Shown here: positions 1 through 9,270 of the stretch, in pieces
Layout: every line of letters begins with the position of its first letter
Position numbering within the stretch: the stretch's first letter is position 1
Origin: Burkholderia stabilis
Lineage (GTDB): Bacteria; Pseudomonadota; Gammaproteobacteria; Burkholderiales; Burkholderiaceae
DNA length: 64,000 nucleotides
NCBI RefSeq assembly: GCF_001742165.1
Contig: NZ_CP016444.1
Coordinates: forward strand, 806,001-870,000
Direction of reading: 5' to 3'
Translations under genes and position numbers: made by a program
Notes under the pieces: model-generated
The model's database searches: none
What the model was told of the DNA's origin: nothing
The model's input: only the letters and a program-made list of their open reading frames with translations

Positions 1-1
1 G

Positions 2-217
2 ACGGAGTTCTTCACGCCACTGATCTGCGTGTTCATCTCGTACACGCTGATCGCGCTCGAAGCGATCGCGAACGAAGTGGCCGAGCCGTTCGGCCTCGCG
101 CCGAACGCGCTCGCGCTCGATGCGATGACGCGCACGATCGAGCGGTCGGTGCTGGAGCTCGGCAACCGAGAGATGCCGGAGGAATTCGTGCCGGCGTCGT
201 CGTACCAGATCACGTAA
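2..217 (+). CDS. Bestrophin-family membrane channel, C-terminal fragment (cut by window edge)
   Basis: The reading frame is open from base 2 and ends at a TAA at 215-217, so only about 71 C-terminal residues are present. The piece starts in a hydrophobic segment, followed by a region rich in the A-N-E-V-A-E-P-F-G pattern typical of the end of bestrophin/YneE-like proteins (UPF0187), which are pentameric inner-membrane ion channels. The 5' part lies outside the window, so length and start cannot be judged. What follows the stop codon in the same frame is a remnant of a different gene. Confidence 0.65.
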   Translation, partial: TEFFTPLICVFISYTLIALEAIANEVAEPFGLAPNALALDAMTRTIERSVLELGNREMPEEFVPASSYQIT

Positions 218-400
218 GCGGGCCGCACGTCGCAGCGCTACATCGATTTCGATCCGGCACCGGGCGGCAAGGCCGGGCAGGTCGTGCGTTTCCTGCATGA
301 TCCCGACAGCTACGCGGTGATCGCCGACGACTTCGACGGCTACCTGCGCAAGCTGATCGACGATGGTTATGCGTTTGTCATCGATTTCGACGAAGAATAG
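218..400 (+). pseudogene. SMI1/KNR4-family C-terminal remnant
   Basis: Directly after the bestrophin stop, the same frame stays open to a TAG at 398-400 and reads as about 60 residues with the tail pattern of SMI1/KNR4 (SUKH) proteins: a D-F-D-P-A-P-G-G segment, G-Q-V-V-R-F-L-H-D, and an acidic finish ending D-F-D-E-E. There is no ATG or GTG with a ribosome site in front, and the N-terminal two thirds of a SMI1 domain are missing. I read this as a decayed fragment. SUKH proteins are often immunity proteins of contact-dependent toxins, so the remnant may mark a lost toxin-immunity locus. The family call rests on pattern memory only. Confidence 0.5.
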
Positions 401-475
401 CGGTGCGGCGTGTTTGCCAGGCGTCGCATGAGCGGAATGACGGCGGCGCCGGCTGCCTCATCAGGAGGAATTGAA

Positions 476-862
476 ATGCGAATCTACGTGACGAGTATCT
501 TTGTCGACGATCAGGACAAGGCGTTGACGTTCTACACCGACCAGCTCGGGTTCAGGCTGAAGAACAACGTGCCGGTGGGCGAGTACCGCTGGCTGACCGT
601 GGTGTCGCCGGACCAGCCGGACAGTACCGAGCTGCTGCTCGAGCCGAGCAATCATCGCGCCGTGGGGCCGTACAAACAGGCGCTGTACGACGATGGCATC
701 CCGGCGGCGTCGTTCCAGGTCGACGATCTCGACGGCGAGTTCGCGCGGCTCACGGCGCACGGCGTGCGGTTCACGCTGGAGCCGATGGACGCGGGGCCCG
801 TGCGTGTCGCGGTTCTCGACGATACCTGCGGGAACCTCATCCAGCTGATGCAGATGAAGTAA
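476..862 (+). CDS. VOC (glyoxalase/bleomycin resistance) family protein
   Basis: A 128-residue single-module vicinal-oxygen-chelate protein. The N-terminus has the beta-strand then V-D-D-Q-D-K-A-L-T-F-Y pattern, and the C-terminus has the L-D-D-T-C-G-N-L-I-Q-L strand, where the usual metal-ligand Glu is replaced by Gln. The ATG at 476 was chosen because AGGAGG lies 6-11 bases upstream; the longer frame from 410 lacks such a site. Proteins of this type are usually annotated as glyoxalase-like with unknown substrate. It is not obviously linked to its neighbours, and the next gene is convergent. Confidence 0.8.
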   Translation: MRIYVTSIFVDDQDKALTFYTDQLGFRLKNNVPVGEYRWLTVVSPDQPDSTELLLEPSNHRAVGPYKQALYDDGIPAASFQVDDLDGEFARLTAHGVRFTLEPMDAGPVRVAVLDDTCGNLIQLMQMK

Positions 863-877
863 CGCGCCGCGGGCCGC

Positions 878-1318
878 TCAACGCACCGCGACCGGCGGCG
901 CGTTGTGCATCCAGCTGCGCTCCTGCATGCGGCTCTGGATGCGCCATCCGCATTCGGTCCGCACCAGCAGGTCGCGATACCACAGCCCGACGAAGCACAC
1001 GCGATCGTCGCCGGTGTCGCCGGCCGAGATCATCATCGCCTGGCCGGCCGTGCGCGCGGTTGCGGCGTCGCCATCGACGACGACCAGCGACGTCGAGATC
1101 GTGTGCTGCGTGCCGCGCATCGCCGACGTCACCTGTTGCAGGTAGTCCGCGATTTCCGCGCGGTTGCCGACCGGCCCGCCGAAAGCCGCGTAATCGAGCA
1201 CCGCATTGCTCGCGAAGAGCCGTTCGAAATCGCGCCAGTCCCGGCGGTCGACGGCGTGACAGTAGCGGGTCAGCAGATCCTGGATTTCCAGGCGGTCGAT
1301 CGTTTCCTGTTGGGTCAT
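878..1318 (-). CDS. SnoaL-like / nuclear transport factor 2-like protein
   Basis: A 146-residue alpha+beta-barrel protein. The start M-T-Q-Q-E-T-I-D-R-L, then I-Q-D-L-L-T-R-Y-C-H-A-V-D-R-R-D-W, is the standard opening of SnoaL_4 proteins (bile-acid dehydratase-like and ring-hydroxylating dioxygenase beta-subunit-like). A conserved core W-R-D-F-E-R-L-F follows. The longer in-frame extension upstream to 1522 is arginine-rich and shadow-like, so the ATG at 1318 is preferred. The substrate is unknown. It is a single gene convergent with the VOC gene. Confidence 0.75.
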   Translation of the reverse strand: MTQQETIDRLEIQDLLTRYCHAVDRRDWRDFERLFASNAVLDYAAFGGPVGNRAEIADYLQQVTSAMRGTQHTISTSLVVVDGDAATARTAGQAMMISAGDTGDDRVCFVGLWYRDLLVRTECGWRIQSRMQERSWMHNAPPVAVR

Positions 1319-1562
1319 GGTGTCGTGAACTGTGTGAATGACGGGGAAACGATAGCGGGTGCGCAGGGGCGCGACATCGGCGGAGTGGACTAAGAAGCCG
1401 TGGCGAAATGGGTGGGACGTTGTCTCGAGCGGGTTCCGGCAAGCAGGGTTGCATCGAGGCTGCCGCCGGAGGGCAGCGACAGCCTTGGGCCGCGGGTACG
1501 CACGAGAGCCGCCATGCTCCACCCCGTGCGACGGAGCAGGCCGCTTCGCGTGAGGTAACGAA

Positions 1563-2675
1563 CTAGCTCAGCGTGGCGAAGGCCGAGGGCGTGAAGTCGG
1601 CAATGGCTTCGAGACGATTCTCGCGGATCTTGTCGAGCCAGGCCGGGTCCTGAAGCAACGGGCGTCCGACTGCGACAAGATCGAATTCGTCACGCGCCAG
1701 CCGTTCCAGCAGGCCATCGAGCGACGCCGTTTGCGCGTGCTTGCCGGCGAACGATTCGTAGACGTCGTTCGTCAATCCAACCGAGCCCACGGTAATGGCG
1801 GTCACGCCCGTGAGCTTCTTCGCCCAGGCCGCCAGGTTCAGCGCTGGGTCGACTTCCGGGAAAGCCGCCTGCCAAAACCGCTGTTGAGAGAGATGGAAGG
1901 CGCTGGCGCCTGCGTCGACGAGCGCACCCAGCCACTGTTCCAGCACCTGGGGCGTTGCGGCGAGACGCGCGTTGAAATCCTTCGGCTTCCATTGTGACAG
2001 GCGGAGAATGACCGGGAAGTCGGGGCTCACGACGGCGCGGATCGACTTCAGCACTTCAATGGCGAAGCGCGAGCGATCGAGAAGTGTCGAGCCGCCATAC
2101 TGGTCGCTGCGCCGATTCGAATCTTCGGAGAAAAACTGGTTGATGAGGTAGTTGTGCGCACCGTGCAACTCGATACCGTCGAATCCGATTCTTTCGGCGT
2201 CGGCTGCCGCGCGTGCGAACGCGTCGATGGTTTGTGCTACGTCGGCATCACTCATCGGTTCACCTGCCGGCTGCCCCGTCAAGGAAAGACCCGAAGGACT
2301 CTCGTAGGGCGCCGGTGGTATCCAGTCGGAAGCAGCATTCGAGCGTTTCTGACCCACATGCATGAGTTGCGGTGCGATACGCCCGCCTGCTGCATGGACT
2401 TCATCCACGATCGTTTTCCAGCTGGCGAGCTCCGTTTCGCCATGAAAGCGAGGAATGTCCGGCTCGTTCAGCGCGGCCGGGCGATCGACGCCGGTGGCCT
2501 CGGTAATGATGAGACCCACGCCGTGCTCGGCGCGGCGACGGTAGTACGCGGCCATGTCGGCGGTGGGCACGCCGCCGGGCGACAACGATCGCGTCATCGG
2601 CGCCATCACCACGCGATTCGGCAAATCGAGCGTATGCAGGCGATAGGGGCTGAACAGGACATCAAGATTCGACAT
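1563..2675 (-). CDS. Alkene reductase, Old Yellow Enzyme family (NemA-like)
   Basis: A 370-residue FMN-dependent NADPH oxidoreductase that should reduce activated C=C bonds of enones, nitroesters or similar electrophiles. It begins with the L-F-S-P-Y-R-L...L-P-N-R-V-V-M-A-P-M-T-R signature. The substrate-binding pair is visible as H171 and H174 (in E-L-H-G-A-H-N-Y), followed by N-Q-F-F-S and S-D-Q-Y-G-G-S. The C-terminal phosphate-binding part V-A-V-G-R-P-L-L is present. Start at ATG 2675; an in-frame ATG two codons earlier is also possible. It lies 29 bases downstream of the alpha/beta hydrolase on the same strand, so the two probably form one transcript controlled by the divergent HxlR regulator, a common arrangement for electrophile-inducible reductases. 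Confidence 0.9.
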   Translation of the reverse strand: MSNLDVLFSPYRLHTLDLPNRVVMAPMTRSLSPGGVPTADMAAYYRRRAEHGVGLIITEATGVDRPAALNEPDIPRFHGETELASWKTIVDEVHAAGGRIAPQLMHVGQKRSNAASDWIPPAPYESPSGLSLTGQPAGEPMSDADVAQTIDAFARAAADAERIGFDGIELHGAHNYLINQFFSEDSNRRSDQYGGSTLLDRSRFAIEVLKSIRAVVSPDFPVILRLSQWKPKDFNARLAATPQVLEQWLGALVDAGASAFHLSQQRFWQAAFPEVDPALNLAAWAKKLTGVTAITVGSVGLTNDVYESFAGKHAQTASLDGLLERLARDEFDLVAVGRPLLQDPAWLDKIRENRLEAIADFTPSAFATLS

Positions 2676-2704
2676 GGGCATTCTCGAGCTTGGAAGGGCG
2701 TGGA

Positions 2705-3547
2705 CTACAGCGAATCGATCCACGAGGTCACGGCGGCATTCACGTCGTCCTTGCGGTCTTGCATGATCCAGTGACCTGCGTCAGACCATGCCTGCACCTT
2801 CGATTTCGGATGCGAGAACCATGGCCGCATGCGATCGGCCTGCACGGGATCGATGCACAGGTGGTAGACGGGCACCGTCAGGCCGGCGCAGAACGCGGCG
2901 CTCGCTTCGCCGATACCTACCTGCCCCTCGCCGAAGAACAGGGGTACGAAGGATTCGCGAATGACGTGCAACGGCACTGACTGAAGCCGGTTGGCGTGCA
3001 AGCGCTTGTGAGCCGGATCGGTCCCGGGGCCGTAGACCTGTTCGAAGAGGGCCGTGACCACGCCGCGCGTATCTTCCCCGTTCATGTCGCTCGCGGTTTT
3101 CGCGAAGACTTCGGCAGCTTCGGCGGGAAGTCCGAGCGCGCCGTCAACGGAAACGATGGCGCGGACCAGCTCGGGGCGGCGCGCCGCGAGGCGGGCCGCA
3201 ATCTGGCCGCCCATCGAATGCCCCACCAGAATGAAGGGTTCGCTCGCGTAGCGCGTCGTGATCAACGATTCGATGTCGGCGACATAATCCTCCGGCGAGT
3301 ACGCGCCGGACGGCATGATCTCGGACCTTCCATGTCCACGCAGTTCGACGGTCACGGTGCGATACCTGTTCGAGAAGGAGGGGGCTTGCCCGCTCCAGTC
3401 GTCGGCGTCGCAGGTCCAGCCGTGCAGCAACATCACGTTCCTGCCGCTGCCGACATCCGTTGAATAAAGACGTGCCGCCGATTCAATTGCAGTGTCGGCC
3501 GGACCGGCTCCATCGGCCAACCATGAATTGCTCGGGTTTGCTTCCAT
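2705..3547 (-). CDS. Alpha/beta-fold hydrolase
   Basis: A 280-residue hydrolase. The oxyanion segment L-L-H-G-W lies at residues 40-44, the nucleophile elbow G-H-S-M-G-G gives Ser111, and the late A-G-H-W motif supplies the catalytic His. The G-R-S motif after R-G-H is typical of the haloperoxidase/esterase branch. There is no signal peptide, so it is cytoplasmic. It is the first gene of a probable two-gene transcript with the Old Yellow Enzyme and starts 164 bases from the divergent HxlR regulator. Substrate not deducible: ester or lactone hydrolysis is the family default. Confidence 0.85.
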   Translation of the reverse strand: MEANPSNSWLADGAGPADTAIESAARLYSTDVGSGRNVMLLHGWTCDADDWSGQAPSFSNRYRTVTVELRGHGRSEIMPSGAYSPEDYVADIESLITTRYASEPFILVGHSMGGQIAARLAARRPELVRAIVSVDGALGLPAEAAEVFAKTASDMNGEDTRGVVTALFEQVYGPGTDPAHKRLHANRLQSVPLHVIRESFVPLFFGEGQVGIGEASAAFCAGLTVPVYHLCIDPVQADRMRPWFSHPKSKVQAWSDAGHWIMQDRKDDVNAAVTSWIDSL

Positions 3548-3669
3548 TCCGTATTCTCCGTGGTGTCGAGCCGGGCAATCCGGCTGGCATGCCGGCCGCG
3601 CATTTGCGATTCGAGGCCCGGTGCGATTGAGGTGACACCTATGGTATACGTCGGATATCTGCGGTCAAT

Positions 3670-3689
3670 TACGCACCACGAAGTGCGTA
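3670..3689. promoter_or_regulatory. Candidate HxlR operator (inverted repeat)
   Basis: A perfect 7-bp inverted repeat, TACGCAC / GTGCGTA, is separated by six bases. It lies 22 bp upstream of the HxlR start codon, in the intergenic region shared with the divergent hydrolase-reductase pair. Size and position suit the dimeric winged-helix HxlR family. No footprint data; inferred. Confidence 0.5.
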
Positions 3690-3711
3690 GATATACAGGA
3701 GGATATCTGGC

Positions 3712-4083
3712 ATGGCATGTGAGGTTGACGCAATATTCTTTGCGGACTGCGCCGCGCGCTCGTTTTTCGATCAGGTGGCGAATAAATGGTCCGTGATGAT
3801 TCTCACACTGCTTTCGGAGCAGCCCACACGCTTCAATGAAATCAAGCGGCGTCTGGAGGGCGTCACGCACAAGGCGCTTACGCAGGCGCTGCGGCGCCTC
3901 GAACGTAATGGCTTGATCGCGCGCAAGGTGATCCACGCTTCGCCGGTTGCCGTCGAATACTCGATTACCGAGTTGGGGCGCACGCTGCAGGTGCCATTCG
4001 GCGCCGTCTACGACTGGTCGATCAACCACCTGGACGAGATCGAACAGGCTCGGCAAGCCTATGACGAGCGGGAAGGCGCGTGA
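3712..4083 (+). CDS. HxlR-family transcriptional regulator
   Basis: A 123-residue winged-helix regulator. The family core is present: an N-terminal Cys (C3) and second Cys (C12), then V-A-N-K-W-S-V-M-I-L-T-L-L, F-N-E-I-K-R-R-L-E-G-V-T-H-K-A-L-T-Q-A-L-R-R-L-E and the wing ending in Y-S-I-T-E-L-G. The start ATG follows AGGAGG at 3699-3704. Some HxlR proteins sense reactive electrophiles or quinones through Cys, which would fit control of the divergent Old Yellow Enzyme. The inverted repeat just upstream is the likely operator, implying autoregulation. Confidence 0.85.
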   Translation: MACEVDAIFFADCAARSFFDQVANKWSVMILTLLSEQPTRFNEIKRRLEGVTHKALTQALRRLERNGLIARKVIHASPVAVEYSITELGRTLQVPFGAVYDWSINHLDEIEQARQAYDEREGA

Positions 4084-4602
4084 CGATCGTCGGCTCGAAG
4101 CGAGTCAACTGCAAGGCCGTGTGCGTGTGCGACATTTACGCGACGAATACGTATTCGGGAGAATGGCCGGCGCTTCGCGTCGACGAGCGGTCGTCGAATG
4201 GCGGCTTCGTTACTTGGCGCGACCCTTCATCATCGCCTCGCTTTGTGATCTATCTGGTCTGCATCGAAAAAGCGAGAGCATGATTTGATCAGGAAATCAT
4301 ATTGATTGTTGAGTGACGCTGGCGCGACGAGCTGATGAAGCGCTGGAAAGAACACCTTGTCGATCGCTTCGCGAATCGGGTCGGTTCTTCGTGGTGAGCA
4401 CCGTGCCGACACGCGCATGCCGTGCAACATGGATATTGCCAAGAGACTGTTTCATGAAGGCTGTCTCCGACATCGGAACGATCGGAGCTTGACGGATGGG
4501 CCAGTCGATCATTTGCGGCGAAAGCAGCATTCTGATCCACGCGACATGTGCAACGCGTTGCAAACACCCCCCCTGCATCACCACGGAAGAGGAACATTGA
4601 AC
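4084..4602. other. Intergenic region without a supported gene
   Basis: About 520 bases with no frame showing good codon bias plus a ribosome site. On the minus strand, two short stretches in different frames (about 4240-4400 and 4400-4520) read protein-like and could be debris of one decayed gene, but I recognise no family. The ribosome-binding GAAGAGGA of the next gene lies at its right end. Confidence 0.4.
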
Positions 4603-4917
4603 ATGTATATCGCAGTCAATCGTTTCAAGGTGAAACTCGGATCCGAAGCTGCATTCGAACATATCTGGTCGACTCGCGAGACCTACCTGAGGGAACTCCC
4701 GGGCGCCATCGAATTCAATCTGCTGAAGGGTGGAAGCAGGGAAGATCACATTCTGTATTCCAGTCAGACGATCTGGACGGATTACGTGGCCTTCGAGTCA
4801 TGGAGAAATTCGAAAGCCTTCGACGCCACGCATCGAGGTGAGTCGAACGACAGTCGCTCACTCTTTCTCGGGCATCCGGAATTTGAAGGCTTCGAGGTCG
4901 TTCAATCCATCAAGTAG
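4603..4917 (+). CDS. Antibiotic biosynthesis monooxygenase (ABM) domain protein
   Basis: A 104-residue single-domain protein of the dimeric ferredoxin-like ABM fold. The start M-Y-I-A-V-N-R-F-K-V and the F-E-x-x-W segment match the HmoA/IsdG-like subgroup, and the middle H-I-L-Y-S-S-Q-T-I-W and W-R-N-S-K-A-F strands are conserved. Such proteins bind haem or quinols, or act as cofactor-free oxygenases; the activity here cannot be told. The ATG at 4603 has GGAAGAGGAA upstream; longer in-frame readings look non-coding. Confidence 0.8.
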   Translation: MYIAVNRFKVKLGSEAAFEHIWSTRETYLRELPGAIEFNLLKGGSREDHILYSSQTIWTDYVAFESWRNSKAFDATHRGESNDSRSLFLGHPEFEGFEVVQSIK

Positions 4918-5210
4918 GTGCGCCGATCGATCGCCGAAACCGCCGCGTAATGCATCTTCAAGCGCCGCGCGGCGCTCGAGCCCGGTATCGCGCAAGAAAC
5001 ATCGGAGATTTTCCGGGCCGGGTAGGCCAGCGTAGAATGACATCTGAAAGCACGATGCCCCATTTGAATCAGTGAAGTCATTCGGACAGGCGGTTCGCCG
5101 ATCGAATCCGCTTCGCCTGATTTCAATGGACATGCGTGGTGCCCGTGCAGCCTTTTTCGACAGGGCGCTTGCACGTTTCCACAGGTGTTCAATTCTCGGT
5201 TGACCAACCC

Positions 5211-5624
5211 ATGCAACTTCTTGATCACGTATCGATCAGTGTTCCGGATATCGATCTGGCTCGCCCTTTCTACGATGCCGTCATGACCGCGCTGGGCGCA
5301 TCCAAGGTCTATGACCGGCCCACTGCGCTCGGCTACGGCGAACGGTGCAATGCGAGCGACACCGCGTCGACCTTCCTGGCGGTGTATCTGGATCCCGCCG
5401 AAGTCGGAGCGAGCAAGCGGCACTGGTGTTTCAAGGCTGTTTCCCGCGAGCAGGTCGATGCGTTTTTCGAGGCCGGTGTGTCGGCGGGCGGTCAGTCCGA
5501 CGGCGATCCCGGTTTGAGGCCGCACTACCACGACGACTATTACGCGGCCTTTCTGGTCGATCCGGCCGGCAACCGGATCGAGGCCGTGTGTCATGCCGCT
5601 GCGCCGGAGCGCAAGCGGCCGTGA
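5211..5624 (+). CDS. VOC family protein
   Basis: A 137-residue vicinal-oxygen-chelate protein that begins M-Q-L-L-D-H-V-S-I-S-V-P-D, with His6 in the usual metal-ligand position. The C-terminal strand V-D-P-A-G-N-R-I-E-A-V carries the Glu ligand, and H-Y-H-D-D-Y-Y-A-A-F precedes it. ATG 5211 is chosen over the upstream frame at 5136 because homologues begin at this strand; no strong Shine-Dalgarno is seen. It is convergent with trpS, with only 9 bases between the stops. Confidence 0.8.
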   Translation: MQLLDHVSISVPDIDLARPFYDAVMTALGASKVYDRPTALGYGERCNASDTASTFLAVYLDPAEVGASKRHWCFKAVSREQVDAFFEAGVSAGGQSDGDPGLRPHYHDDYYAAFLVDPAGNRIEAVCHAAAPERKRP

Positions 5625-5633
5625 CGGCGCCGC

Positions 5634-6729
<1,096 letters not shown>

Positions 6730-6856
6730 CACGTTTGGGACATGCAAAAGGAAACGGGCCGCCTGGGTCAGGCGCGCCACCAGCGATGCACGTTCGGCGA
6801 GGCAGGTTTGGTTTCCATCGCGAGAGTATAGCGCAGCGCCGGGTTGGCCGGGCGCG

Positions 6857-7012
6857 TCAGCGGATCACCGACTCCAGCGCGAGACACGCGGTTTCGGCGG
6901 ATGGCCACAGCAGGTACAGCAGGCCGGCCATCAGCAGCAGCGCGCCTGCGCGCGCCAGCGGCGTGCGGTCTTTGTCGCGCGGGGTGCGGGTGGGCTGCTT
7001 CGAGTTCTTCAT
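6857..7012 (-). CDS. Small single-pass membrane protein (hypothetical)
   Basis: A 51-residue protein with a basic, hydrophilic N-terminus (K-N-S-K-Q, then R-D-K-D-R), one clear hydrophobic segment (A-G-A-L-L-L-M-A-G-L-L-Y-L-L-W) and a short tail. Ribosome site is weak. It sits in the same orientation as trpS, 209 bases upstream of its start. I do not recognise the family; the call as a gene rests on the membrane segment and codon use. Confidence 0.4.
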   Translation of the reverse strand: MKNSKQPTRTPRDKDRTPLARAGALLLMAGLLYLLWPSAETACLALESVIR

Positions 7013-7593
7013 GCTTGCTGGCGCGCGAGGCGCCACTCCAACGGTTGCTGCAACGGGTCGCGCGGGGCGATGCCGGGGTGTCGCGGGGTTCAACGGGGGG
7101 CCGGGCAGGTCGTCGCCAACGGGACCGACGGGCGTTCATGGGCCGAGGCATCCGGTTGTTATGGCCGCAGGCGGCCCGATGCCGGGACGGCGGTCTGCAC
7201 GGTATGAAAAGGGGCGCGATCGGGTGTCCCGAGCGCGCTCCGTGGAGCCCGGACGGCACCCTGCCGCGTATCGCCTATCGTGAGGCGACGCGCATGCTAC
7301 CAGTTCGGCGATTTGCAGACCGTCAAGAATTGTCCAGGTCATGACCGAATCAACGCGCCATCGCATGAACGGGCACTGGCGATCGCTGGTACGCGTTGCC
7401 GAGCATCCGGCACGCGTCACCGGCCTCGATGTGCGTTTCGCCTTCCTTCAGCATTCCGATCATGCTCACTTTGCCGAACCGGGCCCCGTCACGACAAGAA
7501 TTCGCCATGCTGCATGGCCGCAGCAACGAGAAGAGCAGCACCAGGAATCGTTGCGGTACAGGCAACCAACTATCCGTGATCAGGCGAATTTGC

Positions 7594-7611
7594 ATCGAAT
7601 CTGTCCAATTT
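7594..7611 (+). promoter_or_regulatory. Short form of a shared operator-like motif
   Basis: ATCGAATCTGTCCAATTT. The same element recurs at 9223-9248 before the TetR gene, differing by A for T after ATCGAA and by an 8-base insertion (ACAGATGT) after CTGT. Probably part of a regulator site for the MFS/TetR pair. Confidence 0.4.
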
Positions 7612-7672
7612 CGATAAATCCCGCGGCTTTTCGAGGGCGGACATGAGCATGCCGGGTTTTCTCTAGATATCT

Positions 7673-7690
7673 GATTGGACACTCGTACAG
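7673..7690 (-). promoter_or_regulatory. Operator-like motif upstream of the MFS gene
   Basis: Read on the minus strand this is CTGTAC-GAG-TGTCCAATC. The element at 9230-9247 is CTGTAC-AGA-TGTCCAATT on the plus strand, so 14 of 18 positions agree. Each copy carries TGTAC and TGTCC spaced eight bases apart. It lies about 210 bases before the MFS start. Confidence 0.45.
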
Positions 7691-7897
7691 ATAATGGCGG
7701 CGAATCGACAGGGGGCACGGGTGGTGTGTGCGATACCGCGGGAGGTGCCGCATCGGAACGTGCTTTCCACACCTGTCGATCGTGGGATGGCAGGCAGTCC
7801 GGTAGCAGATTCCATTGCCCGGTACGCACCCTGCGTGGCGGCGGTGGAAACGGCGGAACCGGCTACAGGCCGACAGAGGATATTTAGGAGCGAGGCG

Positions 7898-9148
7898 ATG
7901 TCGACGAAGTTGGACGTAGGGTCACCGAATCGGTGGCATGTTTTGTTCGCGAGTTTTCTGGCATACATGTTCGATGCGATGGACTTCATGCTGCTGGCCG
8001 TCGCGATGCCGGCGATCATGGCGGATATGAAGTTGTCCCTCACGATGGCTGGACTGATCGGAACGGCGACACTGGTTGGGGTAGGGTTCAGTAGCGTCCT
8101 GATCGGGTGGTACGCGGACAACCATGGACGCAAGAAGGCGCTGGTCGGAAGCCTGCTGGTATTTGGCGTGTTTACTGCCGCCGTGGGCTTTGCGCAGGAC
8201 TGGAGCCATTTGATGATTTTCCGATTCCTGGCCGGCCTCGGTCTCGGCGGGGTATGGGGCGTCGCCGCGGCTTTCATCAGCGAGGTGTTCCCTTCGCGGC
8301 AACGAGGACGCGCCGCATCATTCGTCATCAGTGCGTGGCCGATCGGGTTCGGTGCCGCGGCTCTGCTCGCCCGATTCGTGCTGCCGGCGTACGGCTGGCG
8401 TGTGCTGTTCTTCTGCGGGGTGGGCGCGGTGGTGGCGGCCATCTATACGCTGGTCTTCGTGCGCGAATCGGAAGCGTGGCTTGCCGATCGCGCGTCGACG
8501 TCGGCGGCCCGGCGTTCGGTGTCCGTCCGGGAAATCTTCTCGGACGATCTGCGCGTCACGACCCTCCTTGGCACTTTGGCAGCCACATGCGCACTGGTGG
8601 GCTACTGGGGCGCGAATACCTGGATTCCGACCTATCTGGTCAAGGAACGCGGGCTCGGAACGGCAAGCATGACGGCTTTCGTGATCCTGCTCAACGTGGG
8701 CATGTTCGCCGGACTGCACTTCTTCGGCTGGCTGGGGGACCGGATCGGGCGCGATCGAGCCGTTGTCGTGTCGTTCATCGGAGCCGCCGTGATGTTGCCG
8801 ATCTATGCGGTGATGCGAAACGACACGATGTTGCTCTGGATGGGACCCTTGACCGCGCTTTTCTTCCCGTTTGGCGGCCTGTTCGGGGCGTACTTCGGTG
8901 AACTGTACCCGGCTCGCGTTCGAAGCCTCGGAGCCGGCTTCTGCTTCAATTTCGGACGGGGACTGTCGGCATTCGCGCCATTCGCACTAGGTGCGATCGC
9001 CACGAAATCCAGTCTGGCTACCGGCATTGCGCTTTGCAGCGTGGCGTTCGGCTTCGCCGCGATCTTCACCGTCATGCTGGCGCGCGCCCAGCAACGTCGC
9101 GTATCACCGGCTCAACCGGCATCCGGTGTGCAACTCGCAAGGGAATAG
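7898..9148 (+). CDS. MFS transporter, aromatic acid:H+ symporter type
   Basis: A 416-residue major facilitator with twelve predicted membrane spans. It begins with R-W-H-V-L-F-A-S-F-L-A-Y-M-F-D-A-M-D-F, like AAHS/metabolite carriers. The loop 2-3 signature is G-W-Y-A-D-N-H-G-R-K-K, and its second-half repeat is G-W-L-G-D-R-I-G-R-D-R. ATG 7898 is preferred because TTAGGAG precedes it; the frame extends further upstream without a good start. It is followed by a TetR regulator and a porin on the same strand, so together they probably serve uptake for the hydroxyquinol-type catabolic operon beyond. Substrate is inferred to be an aromatic or carboxylic acid. Confidence 0.85.
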   Translation: MSTKLDVGSPNRWHVLFASFLAYMFDAMDFMLLAVAMPAIMADMKLSLTMAGLIGTATLVGVGFSSVLIGWYADNHGRKKALVGSLLVFGVFTAAVGFAQDWSHLMIFRFLAGLGLGGVWGVAAAFISEVFPSRQRGRAASFVISAWPIGFGAAALLARFVLPAYGWRVLFFCGVGAVVAAIYTLVFVRESEAWLADRASTSAARRSVSVREIFSDDLRVTTLLGTLAATCALVGYWGANTWIPTYLVKERGLGTASMTAFVILLNVGMFAGLHFFGWLGDRIGRDRAVVVSFIGAAVMLPIYAVMRNDTMLLWMGPLTALFFPFGGLFGAYFGELYPARVRSLGAGFCFNFGRGLSAFAPFALGAIATKSSLATGIALCSVAFGFAAIFTVMLARAQQRRVSPAQPASGVQLARE

Positions 9149-9222
9149 CGACGGGAAAGTCGATCGAAGCGTCATGCGTGGGGCCTGGAGCGGGGCCAAT
9201 CCGGAAAATGTGCTGTGCAATA

Positions 9223-9248
9223 ATCGAAACTGTACAGATGTCCAATTT
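9223..9248 (+). promoter_or_regulatory. Operator-like motif upstream of the TetR gene
   Basis: ATCGAAACTG followed by TACAGATGTCCAATTT. It shares ATCGAA-N-CTGT and CCAATTT with 7594-7611 and the CTGTAC-N3-TGTCCAAT block with 7673-7690. It ends 22 bases before the chosen TetR start. Likely site for the adjacent TetR or a common regulator. Confidence 0.45.
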
Positions 9249-9270
9249 AGTGCGGACCATTTTCAGGAAC

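Larger units (their letters stand above)
7013..7897. other. Long intergenic region upstream of the MFS gene
   Basis: About 885 bases without a supported gene. Minus-strand readings between about 7350 and 7830 are open, but have poor codon bias and no ribosome site; the most protein-like part is 7350-7508 (52 codons, unknown). The right half is lower in GC and holds two copies of a motif that recurs before the downstream TetR gene (7594-7611 and 7673-7690), so it is probably the control region of the MFS gene. Confidence 0.45.

Noticed and set aside
4230..4749. Possible decayed minus-strand gene in the 4084-4602 gap
   Set aside because: Fragments in two frames look protein-like but match no family I know, and a frameshift must be assumed.
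7350..7829. Minus-strand frame of 159 codons upstream of the MFS gene
   Set aside because: Poor codon bias and no start context; overlaps the operator-like motif at 7673-7690.
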